Below are positions 1 through 13,800 of a DNA stretch of 64,000 nt, in pieces. Source of the DNA: Seriola aureovittata (taxonomy: Eukaryota > Chordata > Actinopteri > Carangiformes > Carangidae); assembly GCF_021018895.1 (NCBI RefSeq), contig NC_079365.1, positions 20,173,501 to 20,237,500 of the forward strand. The letters are read 5' to 3'. A model generated the notes under the pieces. It made no database searches and was not told the DNA's origin. It worked only from the letters and a program-made list of their open reading frames with translations. How positions within the stretch are numbered: position 1 is the first letter of the stretch; every line of letters starts with the position of its first letter. A program made the position numbers and the translations under genes.

Positions 1-515
1 GAGGTGAGATCATCTTGTTGAAATGGAGAACCACCCACAACACCCCACCACCCCACCCCTAGACGCCCACCAATACTGGGTGGCGCCAATCTTAATGAAT
101 TTGACACTATATGGATGAAGCGCACAGTAGTGGCAACCTGACTGATGACAATACTGTCCAATATCAGCTTCCCCCAACAGACGGGAGGGGATCACTCCAT
201 AGTGAGACTGACATGCACAAACACACAGACACACACACTCACCTTGTCTGAGATCTCAAAGAATATCTCTGGTGTTCTGCTGTTGGTTTTTCAGTCAATA
301 CGATGCTGAATCAAGAGTGCCAATTATCTTTGCCTCTTTTGTTCACGTTCCCTTTAGGAACAGAGTTGAGTGGATTTGATGATTGGCCGCCTACTCACCA
401 GTGTGTGAGTGAAAGTGACAATGAGTAACACGAGGGGCTCTCAATGAGGATCCATAAATAGGCTCTCCAGTGAGCCAGAAGCTGCCCTCCTCCTAATTCT
501 CTAGTCGACACCCAG

Positions 516-586
<71 letters not shown>
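516..586. repeat. (CA)n microsatellite
   Basis: An essentially uninterrupted CA dinucleotide run of about 70 bases. Runs of this length are usually polymorphic and are typical of teleost intergenic DNA. Confidence 0.95.
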
Positions 587-587
<1 letters not shown>

Positions 588-2374
588 CTACTTCTACCCC
601 CTACCCCTGTAACCGGACTGGGACAATCTGTGACCACTTGGCACTGGGCCTCACACAACATTCTGTACACACATACTCAGAGGCATGTATACACACATGC
701 ACACACATGACATTCCTCTCGACATCCTTCACTGCAGGCTTCTGTTCATTCTCTCCTGCAGATTATGAGGCATGTTGCCAAACAATGCAGCATTTTGCAT
801 CGGCCGTTTAGATGGATACCGCTCAGTGCCTGCTGCAGATTAAAGCTATAGAGATAAATCACATTTTTAAACGATATTTGCATGTATGTGCTGGAGATGT
901 AACATGACAGTAAAACGCACATAGCTCAACCACAAATCCATTGTGCAATATTAAAAAAAAAAAATCAATGGGAGTCCCTCTGAATATATTTTTGAAAAGC
1001 TGTCACTTTGTAGATTTGAGGGTTTTATCTGATGAGGAGTGATACCCTGCGGTGTTCATTCTGCACTTGTTTCTGCTGGAGCAACCACAACAGATGAAGA
1101 AGCTGTGTTGGTGGACATCAGAGGCAGCAGCGCTGATCCTCAGAGGCCCGAACATCCCTGTCGAGGAGCCGAACGGCAACTGCAATGGCCAATAAATAAA
1201 TCATGGAGAAAGTTTTTAAGAAAAAGATAGAAATAGAACAGAGGATGTGCCGCTCCATTCAGACTGCCTTAAGACAGAGTAGAAGGGAGAAGAATTGTGC
1301 ATAAAATAGCAAGAATGATTAAAGCCGCTGAATTTTTTCCCCCCGCTATTTCTATTTCGCATGATATTAAAACCGACATGAAATGTTAATAAATCACATT
1401 TTGGCCAGGGGACTTGAAGATAATGTTGAAATAATGTTAAAATTGAATTATATAATTAAAAAATACATGCATAAAGAGCCCTGACAATGTCCCACTGTGA
1501 TACTGTATGTTGTAAAATGTTGAGTTGAATATTTAATTACTTATTTAATAAAAATAGGTCCAATATCATTTAGCTGTAGCTCTCTGGTCCCCTTTGGTGG
1601 GTCTTGTTTTGGTCCAGAGTGATTCTGTGTTACTCCATAAATCACCAAACAAACTGCACTCAGGAAATAAAGAAAGTTTCTTATTTTAATTTGGGAAGGA
1701 TTCATGTGGAAGAATGTGGCAGAGAATGACTCAAAAAATGAATAAATGAAAACAGAAGCAACCGGTTTTTCCAAAATGTAATTTCACTGGAGGTATCTAA
1801 CTCCTGCACTGCAGTGATCTTTTTGTTTTTTCATTAGGATTTCATGAAGCACAGCAAGAAGAGACGGAGGGGGGGGGCTTCGAAAGCTTGTGTGTGTGTT
1901 TGTGTGTGCGCAGGTTCTCAGTCTCACATGGTTCATCTGTGCACTAGTTAGGGTTTCCCCAGCCGCCTGTCTACAAGCAGCACGATGAGGTCATCGTTGT
2001 GGGTTTAAGCCTAACATGAGCTTAATCTGGGAGATAAGGGCTGGATTTGGATTTAGCACTCAAAAAGGGTCATGTAGCTACAACCATTTAGCCCCCCGAG
2101 TAAATACACAGCTCAGACACGGGATCCCCAGCTGTTCCACAAACTCACATCTTCCTCTGCGTCAGCCAAATATTTTGACTCTGGGAAGATTCTCCAATGT
2201 TTGCAGTGATTTGATGATCTCCCAGTTGGCCCGCAGAGTTGAACTGGCATGCATTCATCATGCAGGATTTGCCTGACTTGAATGTGTGAGAGGTGGAGAG
2301 TCAGTTTCAATTGTATCACACATAGGTTTTGTAAACTTTGTCTTAAAAGCTTGAAAAAGATGGAGAGATGTATT

Positions 2375-2650
2375 ATTACCTTTATGGATGAAGTTATGTT
2401 TTCACCTGTTCGTTTGTTTGTTTGTATGTTTGTTTGTCAGCAGGATTATGCAAAACAGTACTAGACTGATTTGCTTGGAACTTGGCGGAGCGATGGGACA
2501 TGGGCCAGGGAAGAACCCATTCAATTTTGGAGCAAATCCGGATCATTTACAATGAATTTGATTTTTTTTTTTTTTTTTTTCTCTGAAGTCTGGTGCATGT
2601 TGTTTGACATTGGCCTTGGCAGAAGTCTGCTCTGAGTGCCCTTCTAGTTT
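2375..2650 (+). repeat. Dispersed teleost repeat, copy 1
   Basis: The segment begins around 'gaagttatgttttcacc', contains 'gcttggaacttggcgga' and 'gggccagggaagaaccc', and ends 'tgcccttctagttt'. The same blocks in the same order and orientation recur at about 45680-45895. I recognise this as a widespread fish non-coding repeat, but I cannot assign its class. A poly-T run (about 2561-2580) interrupts it. Confidence 0.75.
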
Positions 2651-3332
2651 ATTCAGTACTTATTCAGATTGTCTGACTTTGTGGTGTTGAGTCAGCCCTT
2701 GTGTGCCAGCAGTAAAAACTTGAATAATAAAAGGATGCTGTGCAGATAAGGTTATGGTGTTATTGCATGTGTTGGGACTCAGATAGGCTACGTGTTAAAA
2801 GGTGACAGTTGTTTAAATTGGCGGGATATTTTATTTCATTCAGGTTAATTAAAGTCGCCGAGGGAAACAAATCACGCCTGGGGAAAGTCCCATTTAGGTT
2901 CCTGCGTGTGCCGTTCCGATCTCCCTCAGTCTCAGAGAAATGGGTCAACAGAGATTGGAGATGATGATAATAATAAAAAGCCGTCCTTCCTTCGCATCCT
3001 CTCTGTGGCTCACTGCGTAGTGTTCACAGATTATACACTCGATGCAGAGAGGGCGTTAATAGGGTTTGAGGGGATTTTCATGGCGCTGTCCAGTTAAATG
3101 CGGCATGCTTTGGGGATGACATCATTTTGATCACCTCACATACCGGCTGACCCCCCATCACCACCACCACCTCCTTCTCCTCCTCCTCCTCCCTGCCCTA
3201 AGAGTAGCCTCACTCACACACAAACCCGTTTACCTGCTGTTGTCCCGTGTCTCACCGAATGGACCGCGTCAAAGCACATTCCCCCTCTCTGATAGGTGGA
3301 CACCAGCATTCGGCCCCCTCCCACCCGTCTCT

Positions 3333-3366
3333 CCCTCCTCTCCTCTCCTCTCCTCTCCTCTCCTCC
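3333..3366. repeat. TCCTC pyrimidine tract upstream of map3k12
   Basis: A CTCCT/TCCTC pentanucleotide repeat lies about 60 bases upstream of the TATA-like box of map3k12. Such homopyrimidine tracts are frequent near promoters and may be nuclease-sensitive; that role is inferred only from its position. Confidence 0.7.
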
Positions 3367-3424
3367 CCCTTCATCTTCTCCCCCCTTCCTCTCCGGTCGT
3401 GTTTACCATAGGTGAGAGAGCCCG

Positions 3425-3430
3425 TATAAA
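3425..3430 (+). promoter_or_regulatory. map3k12: TATA-like box of map3k12
   Basis: TATAAA sits in GC-rich sequence ('ccgtataaatccc'). About 25-30 bases downstream begins a purine-rich stretch ending in a good splice donor at 3762. This fits a core promoter and a non-coding first exon of about 3455-3761. The start site itself is inferred. Confidence 0.45.
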
Positions 3431-3454
3431 TCCCTCGCATCCTCAGAGGAAAAC

Positions 3455-3761
3455 TGGAAAAGGAGGAGGAGGCGCAGGAGCAGGAAAACAAGCGAACCAA
3501 GGGAGTGTAGCTATAGCTGTGTTTACTGTTCACCGGGATAAACGCTCAGACTTCCACACGGACCTCCTTCACGGCTGAGGAGCCTCACTGGATGCACAGA
3601 GGAGGGAGGAGGAGGAGGGAGGAGAGAGCGTGGATGCTGCTTACACCGACAAACGGAGACAGGAAGAATTGATAAGCGGTTGTTATTAGAATAAAATCCC
3701 AAACTGAAGTGGAATAAGCTTCTGCGTTCACCAGCGATGGACTTACGCTGTCGGCACTGAG
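3455..3761 (+). other. map3k12: Putative non-coding exon 1 of map3k12
   Basis: GC- and purine-rich sequence downstream of the TATA-like box ends at a strong donor (ctgag|gtagg at 3761/3762). The first coding exon of map3k12, at 5930, is preceded by acceptor-like sequence (tctag at 5902-5906 or cgcag at 5919-5923, the g of cag being 5921-5923), so an upstream leader exon is expected. The 5' limit is inferred from the TATA position. Confidence 0.4.
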
Positions 3762-5929
3762 GTAGGAAACGTTACATTGGCAGCTTTCAGTCGGTGCGAT
3801 AAGCAGGTAGACATGGGAGAAGGCAGCTGGTCATGGCACCAGAAATAACGCAGCTTGTCCTTTTATGATAGATGAATGAGCTACGGTGGTTTTGTATTTG
3901 ACTGCAACTTCAGTTCTGTCAAGTGATGCAGCGGGGATCTTCAACCGCAGGAGGCTGCGAGGAGGAGAGGTGATGATGCGCACAAGAAACCCCTGCGATA
4001 CATCCACGGTGCACTGGCCTGTAACAGACTGCTCCTGCAGCTCCCGCAGCTGATACCTCCAAATAAATAAAGTGAGGGCAGGAGCAGGGCTATTAGGAGA
4101 CAGGATCAGTCGGATGTGAATGATATGTGATTATTCCGGCTCTCAGACACCAGATGTGTCTCAATGGTTGGGTTTCTCTCTGCGCAGAAAATTATAATTA
4201 GGATGGGTTTTTTTTGTGTTTTTTTTAGGGTTTATGGTTGCGCCTTTGCTAATGAATAATCCTGGCTGCGTATGATTTCTCTCTTCCCATTTGTGAATTA
4301 CAGATGGTTATACACATCCATGTACAGTGGGTAGTGGTATCACAGCATAGTGGGCTCCTGGCTCATCCATCAGATGCCAGCAGCTTTACTAATTGTCACA
4401 GAAGGATAGTCGATGTATAGTCTGTAATAGCATGCAGATACATTTAGGATTAGTCATTTGATTCAAATTGACCTTCAGACTGATGAAGATATGAACAAGA
4501 AATATACAATACTTGAAATGCACCTCACAGTGACTGAAATGAAACGATATGGAAGCTGATAAGCTCCATGTTTAGAATTTTTGAAGAGGATATGGGTATA
4601 TTTTTGTGTTGTGTGCACTACAACAACACCATTGTAGTACTGTGAAGGGTTTTGATTGTATCATAATTTTACTGAGCAGGTAAAAACCTGTCACCTCTTA
4701 GTCCCGCTTGTCACAGACAGCAGAGGAGGTGTGGATCACTTCAGAAGCTCTGAAAAGAAATAATGCATTTTCACTCTCCGCTGAGCGTGTTTACACCGTT
4801 GTCCTTGGAGAAAATACACGCCTTTAAAGGCTTGCTGAAGTCTCTCAATATTATACAGAGATCATCTGATCTCATCCATTTTAATATACCACTGATATTG
4901 CTCGGATGTGTAGAATGTAAATCACCAGCTGTAGCACCATTCTGCACAATGGACATGCTAACACAACAGCACTGCCACACTATTATTGTAATATTCTTTA
5001 TGTAGAATTGTTTCATTTATTTACTGTGATGCCGTGACACCTCTATGTGGTCGTGAAGTTAGCTGAGAGGCTCTTGTATTATCTGCTGTGCACTTCATCA
5101 GAGATAGTAGTGACCTGAGGCTTTCTCAGATTTATGGTCCAGACGGGCCGCTCTTTTGTCCCTCCCGAATCATGTTTCACGTTCTAGCATTGATTTAATA
5201 TCTTCAGATACATCGTGACTCATTAGTTAATCTCAGTGCCATGATCACATGGTGCATCTAGAGTAATAATAACCACTATACTCTCACCTGCGTCAGATTA
5301 CAAAGCAATAGGTCATTACTTTTGAGTTGTGGGAATTGCTGTAAATTATTACATGTGATCTTCAATTATATTTATCGTCCATGTTGTTGATGAACTGTGT
5401 CTGTCGTTGTGTACTCTCCTAAATGTTGCCCTTCACCATAGACCACTGCACAGTCATTAAAAACCTTCTTTGTAGAAATCTGGCTGATACAACAAAACAA
5501 AACGTTGACCTGATTCAGATGAGCATGAAAACTATGAATGTGCATTTCTGTGATATTGATCATTGCCTTAGGGGGATGTGCTTGCCAGCATTTGCAGATT
5601 GTTCAGTGCTGCTTCGGTCAGACTTGGACATTTAATGGAACAGAACAAACACGCCACTGAATTTCTCTCCCTGTTGCTATAATCTAATAACTATAGCTAA
5701 AGGTTCTACTTATTCTAGGCTTAAGTAATCATCTTCCTGAGGTGACACCCTCCAACAAACTCAGTATTCAGCTAATTCAGTCTTCATGGCTTTCAGAAGG
5801 GAAAAGCAATGGTTTAACCTCTGATGTGATTTATAACAATTTCTATCCTCTTTTTCTCTCCCTCTCTTCCTACGTTTTGTCTTGTCAAGGCTCCCAATTC
5901 TCTAGTTGTTCGGATGACCGCAGTCCCTC

Positions 5930-7827
5930 ATGGCGCTCATTCATGAACCTCGTGCCCCGTCTCCTTCTCTCTCTGGCTTCAACACACCACTCTCTGATCC
6001 TCCTTCATTTCGGCGGCTCGATGCAGAAACACCATGCACACCAGAAATGGACCTGACCCCGACTCAGTGCGTCCTTCGCAACGTCCTCTCCATAGATACT
6101 GGGGGCGTTGTCGAGCCCGGAGGTGGAGGCGGAGATGGTCAGACTGCTGGGCACAACCAGACACCAGGCGACGAACAACAGGAGCACTTTGCCAACAGTG
6201 TCCTGAAGCTCCACGAGCATGATGGGAGCCCCGGGAGGACGGAGGGAGATGGGCAGGAGCCGGACAGCAGCGCGGTCCGGAGCCAGGCGGACGATGCCAG
6301 GCTACAGTGCCAGTCTACCGGAGGGGGAGGAGGTTTTCTGGAGGGCTTGTTTGGGTGTCTGCGGCCCGTCTGGACTATGATTGGCAAAGCCTACTCCACA
6401 GAGCACAAACATGACCTGGACGGTAAGTGTAGCAGTCAAATTCATTTCAGTACACAATGCAAACACGGTCACATCCATACACACTGGGATCAGTGGTTGC
6501 TTTTAGTTTTCCAATAAAAGCAGCCGGTAGCTCCCATTAGATTCCAGTCTGAAGCTTTGATATGCTAATTAAATGATCTTATCCCCCAGTTTAATTACAT
6601 TAAACAGTTGGTAGAAAAATTACTCCCACAAAGGCCATGTTGTAAACAAGCACTTTCCTTGACGTGGACGAGCTGCAGCCAGAGAGAGACTCTATCAAAG
6701 CTGCAAAGGGCTTATTTTCCCCTGATACCCCCCCACCCCCCCACCCCACCCACCCTCCATCCTTTTGCGCCGACCCCACCTCCCTCCCACTACTACCCTC
6801 CCCTATGAAACTAGCTCCCTGTGACGCTGTGTTGTTTATGTCTGCAGCCACTACAATAGCGCAGAGCTCCCTTGGGACTCCTCTGCCAAATCTGCCTCAT
6901 GAATTATGCATGGCCACGCTCTGACCCTGCGCCTCTCATCTCTATTAACGCAAACCTGACACACACGCACACACACGTATGCGAGCGAGCATGCGCCCAA
7001 GGATGAATGCACACACACACACACACACACACAAAACACTTAATAATATCTAGCACTGACAATAAAGACATAAAGTCAGATACGGATGCCAAAAACAAAC
7101 TTGATAAGACACATACAGCTTCACACATCAGGCATGAAGGTGGCAGTTTTTATATCTCTCCTTGTCTTTATAGCCTGATATTTTATCACCCGTTTGACTT
7201 CCACATCTCCCCTTCGCTCCCCTCCTCCTTCCATCCCTCATTGTCTCCTTTCCACTCCTTTTCATCCTGTGCTGTTATCACTCCCAGCCCATCTGCACCT
7301 CGCTGCTCCCCTCCTCTGTGCAGCATCACAGGGAGTCACACACACTGAGGAGAGCAAAACGGATATTATAAAAGTGAAATAAATAGGGGTATTTCAAGTG
7401 ACTGCCTGCCTCCCGCATGACAATGCCCTATTATAAGACTTTGATCGAAGGGAACAATGTAGCACAATAGAAATCAGGAAAATTGTGTGTCCTTCATTGA
7501 TTCTGGAGGACTTTGGGGTGTCTGGTGATGTGCTAAATTTTTCAGATCCTACAAAGCAGACCAGGGGAAATTCTGGTGTATCAGATGTGGTCTTTATTGT
7601 AGGAAATTTGAGGGGCTCATTAGAGGCTGAGCCCTCAATCAATCACTGCGGAGCATTAATCATTCATATCATCCTTATTAATGTGATAAATGTAGCTGAA
7701 TCTTCTTTCCCCTCGTTAAGAACAGCAGCAGAGCAGGCTGTAAATTCTCTCTGTATTAACAGTCTGTCTTTGGCCACATGGACCCCCTGTCGACCCGTGG
7801 GGGAATCCTCCCTCCCATCTCTTCTCT

Positions 7828-7875
<48 letters not shown>

Positions 7876-10800
7876 CTACCACCACCACCGCTACCGTCAC
7901 TTCCCCTCCACCTCTCTATTCACCATACATCCACATTAGACTCTCAAATCCCGTCCCTCTTCCAACCCCCTCCTGAGCGTTGGACCCCTGTTTTGCGTCA
8001 GCCCCACAATGGCACTAAGCAGGATTTAAGAGGCTGAGGGAGACTTACCCACAGGAGATTAGAGCTCCCTGTCTGTCTGCCTGCACACCCAGAGTCTTAG
8101 GTTAAGGTAAGGTTCAACTACAGAAAAAGATGTAAAGTGTAGTTCCGCTTTGAGGCTTACAACAGGTTTTACTGTCACAGGATATTAAGACACGGCAGCA
8201 TCCGTGGTGGTGCTGTGAAGTTATAGACGTTTTGGCGTTTGCATTTTGACATAGATGTTGAATTTATTTGGCAATTAAATATATATAGAGAGTTCTTCTT
8301 TTTTAATTTTATTAGCACTTCAACATTTACCAGTAGGAGAGACATGTTGACATATTAAAGTATGAAGAGAGAGACATCAAAATAACTCAGGACAAGCAGG
8401 ACGCTATATATAAATGTATGTAATAAGAAATAATGAAAAAAACGTAAAGAAGACTGAGAATCTACCACCACACTAGCAGCTCTGTGAGGCTCTACTTAGG
8501 CACAGCGGTGCTACATGCTCACAATAACAATGCTATCATGCTAATGTTTAGCAGGTATAATATTTACCAATTTCGCCTGTTTAGATTTATCTTCTCGGGA
8601 CAGTAGTAGTGAATCAAGTCATTAGGATGAATCCTCTGGGGACAATGAATGCCTGTACAGAATTTCACAGCAGTCCATATAATAGTTGTTGAGATGTTTA
8701 AGTCAGGACCAAAGTGTTGGACCAACGTTAAAGCCATGTGGCTAACATGGCTAAAAAAGACAAAATAAAATTGACTAAAATGTTTAAAAATAAATAAAGG
8801 TAATAAAGGTATATTACTGATGTTCACTAAATATTTGGTACTTAATAGCAGTTATATCAGCTGCTGTTGTGAACGTGATTTTGAAGCATAATTTTTCCTC
8901 GTTGGTGGAATTGACCTATAATAAGTAATCAAATCATCGCTCTGTTTTATATCCATAACTGACATATTACTACACCCATAAACTCACCAACCACTTTGCC
9001 TTCATCTTCTTCCCCAATCTCAGAGGCATGGGAGGTCCCGTTCGAGGAGATATCGGACCTGCAGTGGGTGGGCAGCGGAGCCCAGGGCGCTGTCTTCCTG
9101 GGGAAACTGCACGGACAGGAAGTGGCCGTAAAGAAAGTGAGAAACATCAAAGAGACCGACATCAAGCACCTGCGCAAGCTCAAACACCCCAACATCATCA
9201 CGTTCAAGTTAGTAGAAATGATCAGTTGGCTTATTGTATCACAGGAAGTGCATAGTTTTATGCTAATATGACATGTTTATGTTAAGTAATAATTTCCAGT
9301 TTCATACCTTTATTATCTCTGTTCTACCAGCCCATGTTATTCAAATGCCTTTTCTCTTCCTGAAGTAAAAGTTTCATAGTTATATATGTGAGAATTTTGG
9401 AAATTCAAGAAATGCAATCTTGAGTTCAATAACAGGGCTTTTAATCTTATTGTTTGTTGTGTTTTAATAAGTTGTGAAACGGTTTATGAACCCAAAAAGG
9501 TTGTAACATTTTTCTAAACCCAAAGAGGACCATGTGATCACATTATAACATAAAATGCCTAAAGACTGGCGTTTACAACTCTAATATGTTTTATTCTAAC
9601 ATACTATACACACTTTCCTACACTCTCAGAGGTATTTGCACCCAGGCTCCGTGCTACTGCATCATCATGGAGTACTGTGCCCAGGGGCAGCTGTACGAGG
9701 TGCTGAGAGCAGGCAGGAAGATCACGCCATCCCTGCTCATGGACTGGGCCATGGGCATCGCAGGGGGCATGAACTACCTTCACCTCCACAAGATCATCCA
9801 CCGAGACCTCAAGTCCCCAAAGTGAGTTTTGTAGACCTGTGTGATCACAACTCAACTGCAATTTGACTGTAAATGATGATATTAGAGCAAACGGGTCACT
9901 AAATAGTTACAGTTAAAGCTCAAGTCTCACACCACAGAGAGAGACACATTTATGAAAAAATGAATATAATAAAAATATGTTTTTTCTCCTTTCCTATCTT
10001 TTTAATCATCTCGCAAACCCTAAGATTTATCTTAAGACTCACAGTGGGGGTCACAAGCCCCAGGTTGGGAACCACTGCTTCAGAGAGTTTCCCTGATTAG
10101 CCAAATTTACATAGATGCTATAATTAATAGGCAAATTTCTAACCCTGAAAGGCCCTCACGGCCTCACCACTGGTCAGGTTGGTGGTGTGATGATGTATGA
10201 TGTAACTGATTTCAGATGATCTAATTTATCCGAGTTTTTTAAAGATTTTTCTATGAACTCAAACAGGCAAACATAAACTTGAGAAATGATAACTAACGTT
10301 TTATTCCAGCATGCTGATCACCTACGATGACGCAGTGAAGATCTCTGACTTCGGCACGTCCAAAGAGCTCAGTGACAAGAGCACCAAGATGTCCTTCGCT
10401 GGGACGGTGGCCTGGATGGCTCCCGAGGTCATTCGCAACGAACCCGTCTCAGAGAAGGTGGATATTTGGTAGGTGTCAAAATCCCCTTTAAACTGTCTTT
10501 TGTATTGGTGAAGCTTTGCAATCCTCTCTCATGATTTGCCTTATCTGTGGCTGGATCAACAAAGAATCTCATTAGGTACAGCCTGCTACAGTATGGAGCA
10601 TGGGATCCTGTTTCCAGAAAATCTATTCAGTATTATGTACAATATCTCATTACATGAAATTCTATAGGGTCTCTGCCATGTCTGATGGGTTGCCCTGTGT
10701 GAAGCCCTGATCTGCCCCAGTACATTCTCCCTCCCTCTCTCTCCCATCCTACATCCCTCCATCACTCTGCCTTTCCGTCCTGAAAGGAACGCTGGCTAAT

Positions 10801-13800
10801 TTAATAATTGATTTGCCAGATGCTGCAGTGCTCAGGAAAGGCTGGAATAACCGTCCGAGCCTGCGGATGGTTTGGCCCGGGGCCAGCGGTGCATTAGCAG
10901 AGAAGTGAAAATAGGATTAAAAAGCTTTTGATGCAGAAAGAAAGCAAAGCATGGGTGTATACTGTACAGTTTTGTTTAAATTTATGTAAAGCAGTTGATA
11001 GACCTCCATACCATAAAAGAAGCAGAGAGGCTGTGGTTAAGTATGATGTTGTTTTGTTTGTGACGACAACGGGTACAGTGCTCATTTCTGACTTTTATAT
11101 AAGGACTATGCTAAAATAGCCGAAGGGAGAATCTACCATAAACACGTTTTTAGGTGAGACAAGTTAGCTAAACTGAATATAACCTTACAGCTCAGTGCAA
11201 CTACGTTTATTTCTGCAGGGGAAATTGTATGCAACAGCTCACCACCAAGGTCAGCAAATAAACACAATAAACAGGAACAGAAAGAAAAGAACACTGTTAA
11301 TAACAGAGCTAAAAAAACAATCAAAGACTATAAGCTTAAAAACTATATATGGTAATAAATACATTAATGAATAAATATATAAATATCCATAAACATCTGC
11401 TGTTGCTCAACAACATTAGGTAATGTCACATAACATTAGCGCAAAAGCAAAAATTTAACCTATAGATTTAGTGGCTTCAGTACAATTAATCCATATTATG
11501 TAAAATAATTGTAACGCAGTAAGAATTTGTGTCAGTATACTTATATGTATACGTATATATGTTACAGGTCTGTATATATGTAAATCATGGGTCTGTTTAT
11601 AATGAAACCAAATTCATTTTATGACGAGCTGGATTTTGTGAATAACACTAATTTTCTTTTTTCATTTCTTTAGTTCAGTTGAACTGCATGTTTTTATTTA
11701 CAGCATAGTGGGGCATTTCGACAACATAAGTGACATTAAATTGACAAAGCATTTGACAAATCATTCATTACATTTCTAAACTATATCACACTGTATCGAA
11801 ATACACCATGAATCATAAACAAGGAGATGGAGAAACTCTAAAAATACACATGTAAACACAACATCACACACACCCCCCCCACAATGCTGCATGTGATGCT
11901 ACTGGCACCTTGGATACTGCACATGATCACCATGGCAACCCAGAGGGTCACCAACAACAGACTTTCCTTAGTTACCATCCCCATGGGGCCTGCTTTCCTG
12001 CTCTCCTACAAAACAGTTCAGTGTTTCATCAGTGTAGTGAAATAAAACATCACATTTTGGCAAAGTTTGGCAAATCATATTCATGTCACACCAACTGTTT
12101 CCTGGAGCTATGATGCATCTATCACCGGGTTAATATAGGAAAGTGACTAAACATCGGTAATATTTTACATATACATGTACAGTATATGGGAACGATCACT
12201 GGGAAGTGGCAGCATACATCACTTTGGCTGTTACCAATGTAACTGTGCAGCATTTACTGACTGTGCTTTTCATAATGCTGAACTAAACTCCTCAAGACAT
12301 TCGCATCTAAAGACTTTTTTTCACAAAAGATAAATATCTTTTTACAGAGATAAAGTGTAGTTGTACCAGTCGTTGTGGTAAAAGTCCGATTCCTTTGCAG
12401 AAAGTTTAAAAGTGTGACCTTTCAGTTGTGTGCTGCCTTTCATCTGCTCACTTCACATCTTGATCAGTGTGTCTGAGAGTGACTGTGCCACATCTCTCTG
12501 CAGGTCGTTCGGCGTTGTGCTGTGGGAGATGCTGACAGGAGAGGTGCCCTATAAGGATGTGGACTCCTCCGCTATCATCTGGGGAGTGGGTAACAACAGT
12601 CTACAGCTGCCTGTACCAGATAGCTGTCCAGACAGCTTCAAACTGCTCCTGAGGCAATGCTGGTAAGCATGCTGGGAGGGGGGGAGAGGAGCGTGAGGAG
12701 AGAGGAGGGGAGGGAAGGAGCTAGAGAGTTATGTGGAAGAAAGTTGAGCCGTTAGCAGTAAGAGAATATCATAAAGTGTGTGTGTGTGTGTGGGAGGGGG
12801 GGCATAAACAGGCCTGAGAGTGTGAAAGTGGTCAGGGAGAAGAAAGAGAAGAAAAAAATAAAGATATTTCACGAAGAGGGAAAAGTGTCTCTCGCATTAG
12901 TGGTAAAACATTGTCTAATCCTCTCACAGGAACTGCAAACCAAGAAACAGGCCATCGTTTCGACAGATTCTCCTGCATCTGGACATCGCCTCAGCAGATA
13001 TCTTATCTACGCCGCAGGAGACATACTTTCAGTCTCAGGTAAGCTCCCGTTATTCCCTCAACGTCTGTATTAAACAAATCAGGTTGGTGTTTTTAGTGCG
13101 AAATCCCCTCTTTGTGTTTCAGTGAGCCGCAGTGAAAGGCATTTAACACAAAGAGAAAACTATTATATTATTTTAGACTTTGCACTAAAATCACTTTAAT
13201 TTTAGAAGATACTCACTTGATTTTTCCAACTCGGACCGCTGAAGTTTCATATTGGATATATATAGATATATAATATTAATATAATATATTATCTACAATA
13301 TTATTAAGGGAAAATATAATTGAGATCAATCAGTTCTCAAGTCAAAGTCTCCCTGCTCAAATAAATGGACATCAGACAACGGTAGAAATGCCTCCTGTAT
13401 GTCTCTCTGCCAGAGAACCTCCTGTCAACAATTTCCAGTATCTCTTACAGTCATTTTGCTGTCAAGCCACTGCCATTTGTTTCCAGTCTGCTGCAGTGAT
13501 TTCAGGCAGTGCAGTGTGCGCAGCTTGCCTAGGGCCTCAGGCCTCTCGGGAGCCCCACTAATAATAATACCTGTCCTTCCAATCACAACATATTATTGTT
13601 GGTTCCTTGGTCCTGGTTCCCTGTCACGTGTGAGTGCTGATTCGTGGTCAAAGCTCGAAACCTTTTCCCAACCTCCATCACATCAAAACAAGAAGGTCTG
13701 TGCGATGGAGAGGGTGTGTCGCATCTGCTTGTGACTGGGTGGGGGATGGGATAACTGCAACCCCAAACAGATGAAGGGACGGGGAGACTTAGAAAAGTAT

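Larger units (their letters stand above)
1..3240. other. Gene-free upstream flank
   Basis: I see no supported exon here. The open frames are short, not flanked by convincing splice sites, and do not resemble known proteins. The stretch holds a long (CA)n microsatellite, one dispersed teleost repeat (about 2375-2650) and otherwise AT-rich unique sequence. In human the genes beyond MAP3K12 are TARBP2 and others, but no exon of those is recognisable here. Confidence 0.6.
6423..9023 (+). other. map3k12: map3k12 intron after first coding exon
   Basis: A 2.6 kb intron between phase-matched sites (gtaagt donor at 6423, ctcag acceptor at 9023). It holds a C-rich stretch near 6725-6800, (CA)n runs near 7009-7033 and 7833-7874, and an old dispersed repeat at about 8475-8755. 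I see no additional coding exon. Confidence 0.8.

Noticed and set aside
10040..10085. 'ccaggttgggaaccactg' sequence suggesting a transposon remnant
   Set aside because: I recognise the phrase from fish repeats, but only about 45 bases match and no second copy or terminal structure is visible here.
13399..13734. Possible additional map3k12 exon or lncRNA in the intron
   Set aside because: The open frame lacks a proper donor/acceptor pair in the needed phase, and the flanking exons (13038 and 14975) already join in frame as in human DLK.
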